Assembly (NCBI GenBank): GCA_026224995.1
Contig: JAMFRX010000012.1
Location: 1-7,107 of the forward strand
Reading direction: 5' to 3'
Source of the DNA: Puia dinghuensis
GTDB taxonomy: Bacteria; Bacteroidota; Bacteroidia; Chitinophagales; Chitinophagaceae
DNA length: 7,107 nucleotides
The position numbers and the translations under genes were made by a program. The notes under the pieces were generated by a model. That model was not told the origin of the DNA. It saw only the letters and a list, made by a program, of their open reading frames with translations, and searched no databases. Positions 1-5,735 of the stretch are shown here, in pieces; position 1 is the stretch's first letter; each line of letters begins with the position of its first letter.

Positions 1-248
1 AGGAATTCGTCAGAGAGGAGGACGTCGTTGATATAGAAGTCAAGCCTTATCGCATGGCTGATCTCGATGTAATGCCCTTCGCTGGCGGTGGCGAGCTTAC
101 GCACGCGACCTAAATGGATGGGCGCTTCGAGGTCGCGTATGCAGTCGGGGTGAATGCACGAGAGGTTCGCGCCGCTGTCGAACAGCGTATAAAGGTTTTT
201 CTCGCCTTTGGAGCCCACGTATAGTAACGGGTGTTTAATGATAGACAT
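1..248 (-). CDS. Retropepsin-like aspartic protease domain protein, 5' part only (runs off left edge)
   Basis: Reading leftwards from ATG at 248, 82 complete codons are present and the gene continues past base 1. The protein begins MSIIKHPLLYVGSKGEKN and carries the motif LFDSGANLSCI at residues 22-32. The D-S-G triad (D24-S25-G26) in a hydrophobic setting is the catalytic signature of single-domain, retroviral-type aspartic proteases, which work as dimers. The family is often about 130-150 residues, so roughly half is missing. There is no signal peptide or membrane segment, so a cytoplasmic location is inferred. The start is the first ATG after an in-frame stop (minus-strand TAA at 279-281). 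The gene is codirectional with dusB, 78 bp downstream of its stop. The substrate is unknown. It could be a non-proteolytic member of the fold; the domain call is fairly secure, the function is not. Confidence 0.7.
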   Translation of the reverse strand, partial: MSIIKHPLLYVGSKGEKNLYTLFDSGANLSCIHPDCIRDLEAPIHLGRVRKLATASEGHYIEISHAIRLDFYINDVLLSDEF

Positions 249-265
249 AAGGTAGCAATTTTTTG

Positions 266-273
266 TAAAATTA
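266..273 (-). promoter_or_regulatory. Possible -7 promoter element before the retropepsin-like gene
   Basis: The minus strand reads TAATTTTA here, a 7 of 8 match to the Bacteroidota -7 consensus TAnnTTTG, with 17 nt between it and the ATG at 248. The surrounding gap (249-326) is AT-rich. No good TTTG-type -33 box is seen at the usual 19-21 nt spacing, so this is a weak call. Otherwise the gap holds nothing recognisable, and no clear terminator for dusB. Confidence 0.25.
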
Positions 274-326
274 TTTCCTTACTGCGAGAAAATTTTTGAA
301 ACTTCGTGATTGCGCGCACTATTTTT

Positions 327-1367
327 TCACCATGCACAGTCTTCCAATTGGCTTGCGGAAAATGTCGCGGCTAACCGTTGGGGCAGGAAGCCAGCATAAC
401 GCTGCTGCAGTTGTTGCAGTATCTCTTCTATCTCCTCGACGCTATTCTTATGGACGAGCTGAGTACGGAACTCCTTGATGTTCGGGAAGCCCTTGAGATA
501 ATTAGTATAGTGCCGGCGCATTTCGAGGATGCCGACGACGGGACCTTTCCATTCCACCGAGCGAAGGAGGTGGTCGCGAATGGCGCCGATGCGCTGTTCG
601 ATGGTCGGTGGGGGTAAGTGTTCACCCGTCTGAAGGAAGTGCTTGATCTCGTTGAAGATCCAGGGATAGCCGATAGCTGCCCGGCCGATCATCAGGCCGT
701 CGACGCCATAGCGGTCGCGGTAAAGGCGGGCTTTCTCCGGCGAATCGATATCGCCGTTGCCGAAGATGGGAATATGGATGCGGGGATTGGCTTTCACTTT
801 GGCGATCAGGGTCCAGTCGGCTTCGCCTTTATAGAGCTGTGCCCTGGTACGGCCGTGGATGGTTAAGGCTTTGATGCCGGCATCCTGCAGGCGTTCGGCC
901 ACTTCCTCGATATTCTTGCTCTGGTCGTCCCAGCCGAGGCGGGTCTTCACCGTCACCGGCAGCGAGGTGCCTTTTACCACTGCCGTAGTCAGCCGGACCA
1001 TGGCCGGAACATCCTTGAGGACGGCGGCGCCGGCGCCTTTGCAGACGACTTTCTTTACGGGGCAGCCGAAGTTGATGTCTACGAGGTCGGGCTGGACCGT
1101 ATCGACGATCCGGGCGCTCATGGCCATAGCCTCTTCGTCACCGCCGAAGATCTGGATGCCGAAGGGACGTTCATATTCGAAGAAATCCAGCTTTTGGCGG
1201 CTCTTGATGGCATCCCTGATCAGACCTTCGCTGGAGATGAATTCGCTGTACATGAGATCCGCGCCGTTCTGCTTACAGACATACCGGAAGGGCGGGTCGC
1301 TCACATCTTCCATAGGGGCCAGGAGGAGCGGAAATGCAGGAAGTTGTATCTTGCCAACGTTTGTCAT
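327..1367 (-). CDS. dusB: tRNA-dihydrouridine synthase DusB
   Basis: This is an FMN-dependent enzyme that reduces specific uridines in the D-loop of tRNA to dihydrouridine using NAD(P)H, in the cytoplasm. The 346-residue protein is full length for DusB-type enzymes. Visible family motifs, in order: LLLAPMEDVSDPPFR at 14-28 (N-terminal FMN-binding strand), DINFGCPVKK at 97-106 with catalytic Cys102, TVKTRLGW at 139-146, IHGRTR at 170-175, and the phosphate-binding GNGDI (203-207) and IGRAAIGYPW (227-236). A helical tRNA-binding domain fills the C-terminal hundred or so residues. A GTG at 1391 would add eight residues, but the ATG at 1367 is preferred: homologues begin close to the IQLPAFPLLLAPM segment, and a perfect -7 promoter element at 1379-1386 would place transcription start downstream of the GTG. 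The gene stands alone, divergent from the CPBP gene. Assignment to DusB rather than another Dus rests on motif style. Confidence 0.95.
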   Translation of the reverse strand: MTNVGKIQLPAFPLLLAPMEDVSDPPFRYVCKQNGADLMYSEFISSEGLIRDAIKSRQKLDFFEYERPFGIQIFGGDEEAMAMSARIVDTVQPDLVDINFGCPVKKVVCKGAGAAVLKDVPAMVRLTTAVVKGTSLPVTVKTRLGWDDQSKNIEEVAERLQDAGIKALTIHGRTRAQLYKGEADWTLIAKVKANPRIHIPIFGNGDIDSPEKARLYRDRYGVDGLMIGRAAIGYPWIFNEIKHFLQTGEHLPPPTIEQRIGAIRDHLLRSVEWKGPVVGILEMRRHYTNYLKGFPNIKEFRTQLVHKNSVEEIEEILQQLQQRYAGFLPQRLAATFSASQLEDCAW

Positions 1368-1378
1368 CGTGAAAAGCA

Positions 1379-1386
1379 CAAATTTA
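1379..1386 (-). promoter_or_regulatory. -7 promoter element of dusB
   Basis: The minus strand reads TAAATTTG, a perfect match to the Bacteroidota -7 consensus TAnnTTTG. It ends 11 nt before the ATG at 1367, implying a leader of only about 5-7 nt. No clear -33 TTTG lies about 19 nt further upstream. It overlaps the alternative GTG start region (GTG at 1389-1391) and so argues against that start. Confidence 0.45.
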
Positions 1387-1409
1387 CGCACTTATTGCTG
1401 AAATCCCTA

Positions 1410-1427
1410 GCGGAGCAAGGGTTCCGC
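1410..1427. other. Hairpin in the dusB / CPBP divergent gap
   Basis: GCGGAGC (1410-1416) pairs with GTTCCGC (1421-1427) around an AAGG loop, giving a 7-bp stem with one G-T wobble. It lies 26 nt before the CPBP start codon and could fold in the 5' leader of the CPBP-cdsA-psd transcript if transcription starts upstream of it. No T-run follows, so it is not a classical terminator. A role is not demonstrated. Confidence 0.3.
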
Positions 1428-1453
1428 CGGCAGCAGGCCTAGTACTAAAAAAC

Positions 1454-2353
1454 ATGTCTAACTACCTTAAGATCCCTTCCCCCTGGTCGCAGCTTGGCCT
1501 TTTTTTGGGGTTAACAGGAGGCAGCCTGGTCCTGGCATCGATCGCCATCCTCTTGCTTCCCGGCGTCCATCAAGGGCAAATGCCTACCGATAGCGGGACG
1601 CTGAAGCTGGTGCAGACCGTTACCTCGGTCATCTTGTTTGGAGTGCCTTCCTTTTTTTATGCCCGGATGACGTTCCGCGACCATCCCCTGGCCCATTTGG
1701 GGTTCCGGCCGGCGGTAAAGTCCAATTATTATCTGCTGGTCACCGTCCTGCTGTTCTGCGCTTTTCCGCTGGAAGGCTGGCTGGGGATGATCAACCAGCA
1801 TGCACACCTGCCGGCATGGATGGTCAAATCGGAAGACGATATCGACCGGCAGGTTGCGGCCATTCTGCAGGTCCATCATTCCTGGGATCTCCTGGTAAAC
1901 CTGCTGGTGGTGGCCATCCTGCCGGCCATCTTCGAAGAGATGTGTTTCCGGGGAGCATTACAACGTATTCTCATCCATATTTTTAAAAGCCCCTGGGCGG
2001 GCATCATTGTGACGGCCATTCTTTTTTCTTCTTTTCACATGCAGTTTGCCGGGTTCCTTCCAAGGATGTTCCTCGGCGTCCTGCTAGGCGCAGCCTACTG
2101 GTATAGCGGCAGCCTCTGGACGACTATTTTGGCGCATGGATTCTTCAACGGGATACAGGTGGTCCTGGCGACCTTGTATCCGAAAATGGTCACTGGAAAT
2201 CCCAGCGTTCCTTTGTATTTGGCCTTGATAAGTTTGGTAATAGTTGTAGGTTTGCTTGCATACATGCGTAAGGAGTCGACCGTTACTTATGCGCAGGTTT
2301 ATCACACCGGGAAAATGGACGAATTCGATGAGTTCATGTCCGCCCGGACTTAA
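1454..2353 (+). CDS. CPBP family intramembrane glutamic/metalloprotease
   Basis: This is a 299-residue polytopic membrane protein of the CPBP (CAAX protease and bacteriocin-processing, Abi) family, which cleaves peptides within or near the membrane. All three core motifs are present: EEMCFR at 161-166 (the EExxxR glutamate pair), FSSFH at 191-195 (FxxxH) and HGFFN at 228-232 (HxxxN). About eight hydrophobic segments are visible, at roughly 13-36, 54-70, 92-110, 144-160, 181-197, 203-217, 220-240 and 252-271. A hydrophilic, acidic cytoplasmic-looking tail follows (272-299). The catalytic set is intact, so it should be active. Its stop is 11 nt before the cdsA start, which suggests co-transcription with phospholipid genes. 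Family members process prenylated-type peptides, bacteriocins or other membrane substrates; which applies here cannot be told from sequence. There is no Shine-Dalgarno sequence before the ATG, as is normal in Bacteroidota. Confidence 0.92.
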   Translation: MSNYLKIPSPWSQLGLFLGLTGGSLVLASIAILLLPGVHQGQMPTDSGTLKLVQTVTSVILFGVPSFFYARMTFRDHPLAHLGFRPAVKSNYYLLVTVLLFCAFPLEGWLGMINQHAHLPAWMVKSEDDIDRQVAAILQVHHSWDLLVNLLVVAILPAIFEEMCFRGALQRILIHIFKSPWAGIIVTAILFSSFHMQFAGFLPRMFLGVLLGAAYWYSGSLWTTILAHGFFNGIQVVLATLYPKMVTGNPSVPLYLALISLVIVVGLLAYMRKESTVTYAQVYHTGKMDEFDEFMSART

Positions 2354-2364
2354 TTTTATCTGAT

Positions 2365-3249
2365 ATGGCATTGAACCTGGCTATATTGAAGACCCGAAGT
2401 CTAACGGCTGCCGTATTCGTGATCGTCATGCTGACGGGACTGCTATGGAATCCCTGGAGCTTCCTGGTCCTTTTTACGGTTATCCATTTCGGTTGCTGGA
2501 TCGAATACCAGAAGATGCTGGTCCTGATAGACAAGGAATATGCGGACATCTCCATTTTCCATCGCTATAGTGTCATGATCGCCGGCTGGTGCCTGATGCT
2601 CTACCTGGTCAACGGAAATCTGCAGCTGGCGGGTGTACCGCTGCGCACTATCGGCTGGTGGGGCTGTCTGGGTTTTCTATGCCTGCTGGTCGTAGGGGAG
2701 ATCGTTCAATACCAGACCATCAACTTCCGGAATATCGGCCGCTCTTTCCTGGGGTTGATCTATATCTCCCTTGGCCTGGCATTGCTCACGCATCTGCGGA
2801 CCTTCTTCTATGGCAGCCCGATCCCTTTTACCGATCGCATCCCGGTGCTGATGATCATCGCCTCCATCTGGATCAACGATACCATGGCCTATTTTGTAGG
2901 TTCGCTGATCGGCAAGACACCTTTGTCGCCTATTTCCCCGAAGAAGACCTGGGAGGGGACGATAGGCGGCATCATCCTGGCCATCGGGGTGATGGGAGGG
3001 CTGGGCCTGCTGCTGAACCATACTCCGGCCTGGGGCCTTTTCGCGCCGGGACATTGGATGATGGTGGCGGCCATCGCTTCCGTCGCCGGAACTTTTGGCG
3101 ATCTGCTGGAGAGCAAGCTCAAGCGCATGGCCGGCGTCAAGGACAGCGGACATATCATGCCGGGCCACGGCGGTTTCCTGGACCGCTTTGATTCGCTGCT
3201 GGTCGCCGCTCCTTTCGCCTGGGTCTACCTGATGTGGGTGATAGGATAA
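2365..3249 (+). CDS. cdsA: Phosphatidate cytidylyltransferase (CDP-diglyceride synthase)
   Basis: It catalyses CTP + phosphatidate to CDP-diacylglycerol + pyrophosphate in the inner membrane, the branch point for all anionic and zwitterionic phospholipids. The 294-residue protein has about eight or nine membrane segments and the diagnostic C-terminal family signature between residues 250 and 274: S-K-L-K-R, then V-K-D-S (258-261), then PGHGGFLDR (266-274). Other conserved parts are WINDTMAYFVGSLIGK (169-184), including N171/D172 for metal and CTP binding, SPKKTWEG (191-198) and the GDLLES (245-250) leading into the signature. Length is usual for the family and nothing is missing. It sits between the CPBP gene (11-nt gap) and psd (32-nt gap), forming a membrane-lipid operon. 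The stop of the CPBP gene begins TAATTTTA, a near match to a -7 box, but this is only 6 nt before the ATG and is not counted as a promoter. Confidence 0.97.
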   Translation: MALNLAILKTRSLTAAVFVIVMLTGLLWNPWSFLVLFTVIHFGCWIEYQKMLVLIDKEYADISIFHRYSVMIAGWCLMLYLVNGNLQLAGVPLRTIGWWGCLGFLCLLVVGEIVQYQTINFRNIGRSFLGLIYISLGLALLTHLRTFFYGSPIPFTDRIPVLMIIASIWINDTMAYFVGSLIGKTPLSPISPKKTWEGTIGGIILAIGVMGGLGLLLNHTPAWGLFAPGHWMMVAAIASVAGTFGDLLESKLKRMAGVKDSGHIMPGHGGFLDRFDSLLVAAPFAWVYLMWVIG

Positions 3250-3254
3250 TGTAT

Positions 3255-3262
3255 TATTTTTG
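3255..3262 (+). promoter_or_regulatory. Possible internal -7 promoter element for psd
   Basis: The sequence TATTTTTG lies in the 32-nt gap between cdsA and psd and matches the Bacteroidota -7 consensus TAnnTTTG perfectly, 19 nt before the psd ATG. The spacing would give a leader of roughly 12 nt. The -33 position falls inside the GC-rich end of cdsA and shows no clear TTTG. It may provide extra psd transcription beyond read-through from cdsA. Confidence 0.35.
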
Positions 3263-3281
3263 ACATTCAACTTGAGATATA

Positions 3282-3941
3282 ATGACTATCCATCGGGAAG
3301 GGTATAAGTCCATAGCTATCGGCGCGCTGCTTTTTGCGGTCATCAACCTCTGTTCGTTCTATTTCATCAGCGCGCATGAGGCCTGGCTGACGGGGCTCAT
3401 CTTCATTGTCACATTGGGTCTGGAACTGTTCCTGATCTCTTTTTTCCGCATCCCCGCCCGCAAGCAGACCACTGGTGACGGGTTGATCATCTGTCCGGCC
3501 GACGGGAAGGTGGTAGTCATCGAAGAAGTGGTAGATGAAGAATATTTCAAGGACAAGAGACTGCAGCTCTCGATCTTTATGAGCCCCGCGAATGTGCATC
3601 AAAACCGCAATCCGGTAAGCGGCGAGGTCGTATACAGTCAGTACCACAAGGGGAAATACCTCGTGGCCTGGCATCCCAAATCTTCTACGGAGAATGAACG
3701 CCACAGCGTGGTCATCCGAAATGGCCATGGGGACATCCTCGTAAAGCAGATCGCCGGCGCGCTGGCGCGGCGTATCGTGAACTACCTGAGCGTAGGGCAT
3801 AAGGTAGAGCAGAGCGCGGAGATGGGATTCATCAAATTCGGATCGCGTGTCGACGTCCTGCTGCCGCCGGGCACGACGGTCAATGTCAAATTGAACGAGG
3901 TCGTCCAGGGCGGGGTCACCGTTTTGGCCACATGGGCCTGA
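3282..3941 (+). CDS. psd: Phosphatidylserine decarboxylase, short membrane-anchored type
   Basis: It decarboxylates phosphatidylserine to phosphatidylethanolamine using a pyruvoyl group made by self-cleavage. The 219-residue form is the short type common in Bacteroidota and archaea rather than the ~320-residue E. coli type. Two N-terminal membrane segments (about 9-29 and 34-54) anchor it. The catalytic region shows CPADGKVV at 71-78 (D74), FMSPANVHQNRNPVSG at 99-114 (H106), HPKSSTENER at 131-140, and FIKFGSRVDVLLP at 183-195. Cleavage is expected between G187 and S188, giving a large beta chain and an alpha chain of about 32 residues with the pyruvoyl at S188. The start is supported by the family-typical opening MTIHREGY. 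It follows cdsA by 32 nt. The enzyme that makes its substrate, phosphatidylserine synthase, is not in the window. Confidence 0.96.
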   Translation: MTIHREGYKSIAIGALLFAVINLCSFYFISAHEAWLTGLIFIVTLGLELFLISFFRIPARKQTTGDGLIICPADGKVVVIEEVVDEEYFKDKRLQLSIFMSPANVHQNRNPVSGEVVYSQYHKGKYLVAWHPKSSTENERHSVVIRNGHGDILVKQIAGALARRIVNYLSVGHKVEQSAEMGFIKFGSRVDVLLPPGTTVNVKLNEVVQGGVTVLATWA

Positions 3942-3952
3942 CCGGCTTTGCC

Positions 3953-3979
3953 ATCCCGCCGACTTGGCGAAATCGGGAT
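3953..3979. repeat. Inverted repeat after psd
   Basis: ATCCCG (3953-3958) and CGGGAT (3974-3979) are perfect inverse complements, and the interior can form a competing small stem, CGCC (3957-3960) with GGCG (3966-3969). It begins 11 nt after the psd stop and ends 19 nt before the next small gene. No T-run follows, so it is at best a weak terminator, a processing signal protecting the psd mRNA end, or a leader structure for the downstream gene. Confidence 0.35.
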
Positions 3980-3998
3980 ATTGCTGTAAATTGTAGGT

Positions 3999-4172
3999 AT
4001 GAAAAAGAGAATATTCCTCCTGTCCACCGCCGCCCTGCTGTTCTCCGGCCTGGCCTTCGCGCAGACGGGTAAGGATGCCGGTAAGGGAAAAGGAAAGGAT
4101 TCCGTAGCAGCGAAGAAGCCTATGCCTAAGTCTTGCCCCGGTAAGACCTGCGGTAAGAAAAAGTCGAACTAA
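3999..4172 (+). CDS. Small secreted Lys/Gly-rich peptide with C-terminal Cys pair (hypothetical)
   Basis: A 57-codon ORF from ATG 3999 to TAA 4170-4172. Residues 1-21 form a textbook signal peptide: KKR, a hydrophobic core IFLLSTAALLFSGLAF, and an A-F-A cleavage site before Q22. The predicted mature 36-residue peptide has many Lys and Gly (GKDAGKGKGKDS at 24-35) and ends PKSCPGKTCGKKKSN (43-57), with two cysteines, C46 and C51, four residues apart. It is strongly basic and not obviously a known family. C-x4-C could form a disulfide or bind metal, but this is inference. It starts 57 nt after psd on the same strand. The only promoter hint is a poor -7-like TAAATTG at 3987-3993, so read-through from psd is possible. 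Short Lys-rich exported peptides of this style are frequent in Bacteroidota and generally uncharacterised. The clear signal peptide is the main reason to believe it is real. Confidence 0.7.
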   Translation: MKKRIFLLSTAALLFSGLAFAQTGKDAGKGKGKDSVAAKKPMPKSCPGKTCGKKKSN

Positions 4173-4272
4173 AGTCCGGCGGCCCTTCCAGGGCCTGGCG
4201 CATCCGGCAGAAAAACTCGACAGCTTCGGCGAGGCATAGCAAAGCCCAGCTGCCCCGCCGGCAGGACCCCCC
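4173..4272. other. Convergent gap with hairpins and protein-like sequence
   Basis: This 100-bp gap lies between the small secreted peptide gene and yjjG, whose 3' ends face each other. It is GC-rich, unlike the AT-rich promoter gaps elsewhere. It contains the hairpin GGCCCT (4181-4186) / AGGGCC (4190-4195) with a TCC loop, a second hairpin CTGCC (4250-4254) / GGCAG (4260-4264), two copies of CCGGCAG (4204-4210 and 4258-4264), and a run of seven C (4267-4273) reaching into the yjjG stop codon. Neither hairpin has a T-run, so terminator function for either gene is only possible. On the minus strand the yjjG frame continues open past its TAG. It may be a bidirectional termination region, an interspersed repeat or an ORF remnant. 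Confidence 0.35.
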
Positions 4273-4968
4273 CTAAAATATCTTTTCCAGCTCCTTGAGC
4301 GAACTGACGGTATACGTGGGCCGGATGGCAGGCTCTACTCCCAGATGATTGACATAAACCTGATCGATACCGGCATTGATAGCTCCTTGAATATCCACTT
4401 CTATACTATCGCCTAGCATGATGCTTTCGGCAGGGTCCGCCCCCGCCTTTTGGAAAGCGTAATCGAAAATTTCTTTGTGCGGCTTGAGGCTATTGGACCC
4501 CTCTGACGTGATCACTTCCCGGAAATAGCCGCTGATGCCGGCATTCTGGAGCTTGCTATGCTGGGTCTTCTGGAACCCGTTGGTGATCATATGCAGCTGG
4601 TACCCTTTGTCCGTGAGGTAGCGGAGGATCTCCACCGTATGGGGGAAGAGGATCTTTCGCGTAGGCAAGGCGTCGAGGAATAGCGTGCCCATCTCCCTGG
4701 CGAGGGGCTCGTTGCCGATCTTAAAATCCAGCAGGGTAAGCCACATGCGTTTCCAGCGCAGCTCGTCAACTTTTATAAAGCCGTTGCGGTAGCGTTCCCA
4801 TAGCTTGTCGTTGTGCACGATGTAGCGGCGGTAGAACTGTTCGAAGTCGGATATTCCTTTTTCTTTCAGCGATAACGTATCATATAATTCCTGAAGCGTT
4901 TGCCGGCTATTGGCCTCAAAATCCCAGAGCGTATGGTCAAGGTCAAAAAAAAGGTGTTTATATTGCAT
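4273..4968 (-). CDS. yjjG: YjjG-family noncanonical pyrimidine nucleotidase (HAD superfamily)
   Basis: A soluble HAD-fold 5'-nucleotidase. The E. coli member dephosphorylates dUMP, dTMP and noncanonical pyrimidine nucleotides, a house-cleaning role; that activity is carried over here by family. The protein is 231 residues, near the E. coli length (about 225). All four HAD motifs are visible: DLDHT at 9-13 (nucleophile D9, acid/base D11) continuing LWDFE, typical of YjjG; MITNG at 127-131 (T129); SLKPHKEIF at 160-168 (K162); and LGDSIEVD at 185-192 (D187, D192). An all-helical cap lies at about 18-100. It ends LKELEKIF, matching the usual family end. The start ATG at 4968 lies only 21 bp from the divergent SDR start. 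Its 3' end faces the small secreted peptide gene. Other HAD phosphatases look similar, but motif I context and length favour YjjG. Confidence 0.9.
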   Translation of the reverse strand: MQYKHLFFDLDHTLWDFEANSRQTLQELYDTLSLKEKGISDFEQFYRRYIVHNDKLWERYRNGFIKVDELRWKRMWLTLLDFKIGNEPLAREMGTLFLDALPTRKILFPHTVEILRYLTDKGYQLHMITNGFQKTQHSKLQNAGISGYFREVITSEGSNSLKPHKEIFDYAFQKAGADPAESIMLGDSIEVDIQGAINAGIDQVYVNHLGVEPAIRPTYTVSSLKELEKIF

Positions 4969-4989
4969 GGCGCAATTTAATTAAGAATT
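4969..4989. promoter_or_regulatory. 21-bp divergent spacer between yjjG and the SDR gene
   Basis: The spacer is AT-rich and contains the palindrome TTAATTAA at 4977-4984, close to its centre. It is too short for two full Bacteroidota promoters, so the -33 regions must lie inside the opposite coding sequences or the leaders must be almost absent. The minus strand reads TAAATTGC near the yjjG start, a partial -7 match; nothing better is seen for the SDR gene. Confidence 0.3.
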
Positions 4990-5691
4990 ATGAACTGTAT
5001 CATTACCGGTGCTTCTAAGGGATTGGGCAAGGCCATGGCAGAGCGGTTCGCGGCCGGCGGCTATAATGTTGCCCTTGTCGCGCGCGACGGCAAGCGGCTT
5101 GGGGTCGTTCAGGCGGAGCTCGAAGCGCGTTATCCCGCGGGGAGATTCCAGAGCTTTGCGGTGGACATGGGCGACAAGGCGCAGGTGGATTCTTTAGGCC
5201 GGAGTCTGGTGAAGGCGGGCACGGTCGTCGATATTCTGATCAACAACGCCGGGCAATTCCTTCCGGGCAGCGTACACAGCGAAGCGGAAGGGACCCTGGA
5301 GCAGCTGATGGCGGTCAATCTGTACAGCGCCTACCATCTTACCCGGCACCTGCTGCCGGCGATGATGGCCCGCCGGGCGGGACATATCTTCAATATCTGT
5401 TCGGTCGCGTCTCTGCAGGCATATCCCAATGGCGGCGCCTATAGCATCAGCAAGTACGCCCTGGCCGGCTTTTCCGCCAACCTGCGGGAAGAGATGAAAC
5501 CGCATGGCATCAAGGTCACCACCGTTTACCCCGGCGCCGCTTTCACGGACAGCTGGGCGGGTTCCGGCGTCGACCCCGAGCGCATTATGACTGCGGCCGA
5601 TGTAGCGGGTATGGTCTATGCGGCCAGCGAGCTTTCTCCACAGGCTACCGTCGAGGAGATCCTGCTGAGGCCCCAGCTGGGCGATCTTTAA
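4990..5691 (+). CDS. SDR family NAD(P)-dependent oxidoreductase
   Basis: A classical short-chain dehydrogenase/reductase of 233 residues, cytoplasmic. Cofactor-binding glycine motif TGASKGLG at 6-13; ARDGKRL at 31-37, where R32 after strand 2 suggests NADPH preference; VD at 58-59; NNAG at 85-88. The catalytic tetrad is complete: N110 (in MAVNLYSAY), S138, Y151 and K155 (YSISK). PGAAFTD at 181-187 is the usual PG motif after strand 6. The C-terminal end is short, with EEILLRPQ, as in the YdfG/FabG-like group. The substrate cannot be deduced; a 3-ketoacyl, 3-hydroxy acid or general carbonyl reductase would all fit. The start follows the spacer directly with no Shine-Dalgarno. It diverges from yjjG, and its stop is 44 nt before the batD start, which has its own -7 element. 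Confidence 0.93.
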   Translation: MNCIITGASKGLGKAMAERFAAGGYNVALVARDGKRLGVVQAELEARYPAGRFQSFAVDMGDKAQVDSLGRSLVKAGTVVDILINNAGQFLPGSVHSEAEGTLEQLMAVNLYSAYHLTRHLLPAMMARRAGHIFNICSVASLQAYPNGGAYSISKYALAGFSANLREEMKPHGIKVTTVYPGAAFTDSWAGSGVDPERIMTAADVAGMVYAASELSPQATVEEILLRPQLGDL

Positions 5692-5714
5692 CTACGTTTT
5701 AACGCTGGTGGGGT

Positions 5715-5722
5715 TATATTTG
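5715..5722 (+). promoter_or_regulatory. -7 promoter element of batD
   Basis: TATATTTG matches the Bacteroidota -7 consensus TAnnTTTG perfectly and lies 13 nt before the batD ATG, implying a leader of only about 6-8 nt. T-rich stretches at 5687-5690 and 5697-5700 lie at spacings of 24 and 14 nt, neither ideal for a -33 box. Confidence 0.45.
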
Positions 5723-5735
5723 TAATGGTTAATAT

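Noticed and set aside
110..337. 75-codon open frame on the minus strand over the left gap
   Set aside because: Overlaps the retropepsin-like gene in another frame; that gene has a real catalytic motif, while this translation is basic and featureless.
859..1401. 180-codon open frame on the plus strand
   Set aside because: It lies wholly antisense to dusB, whose motifs are complete; its translation is Ser/Arg-rich with no domain, as expected from a shadow frame.
2589..3191. 200-codon open frame on the plus strand inside cdsA
   Set aside because: Alternate frame of cdsA with His/Arg/Gly/Pro-rich low-quality sequence; cdsA's signature proves the other frame.
2677..3270. 197-codon open frame on the minus strand
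   Set aside because: Antisense shadow of cdsA with no recognisable motif and no promoter.
3267..3800. 177-codon open frame on the minus strand
   Set aside because: Antisense shadow of psd, which has its full catalytic motif set.
3964..3994. TTGG plus TAAATTG as a promoter for the small secreted peptide
   Set aside because: The spacing is right (19 nt) but the -7 part matches poorly, it overlaps the inverted repeat, and it would leave no leader; too weak to list as a feature.
4181..4195. Hairpin as a rho-independent terminator
   Set aside because: The stem is good but no T-run follows on either strand, so it is described only as part of the gap.
5725..5727. ATG upstream of batD as an alternative start
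   Set aside because: It is in a different frame and meets a stop (TAA) within eight codons, so it cannot start batD.
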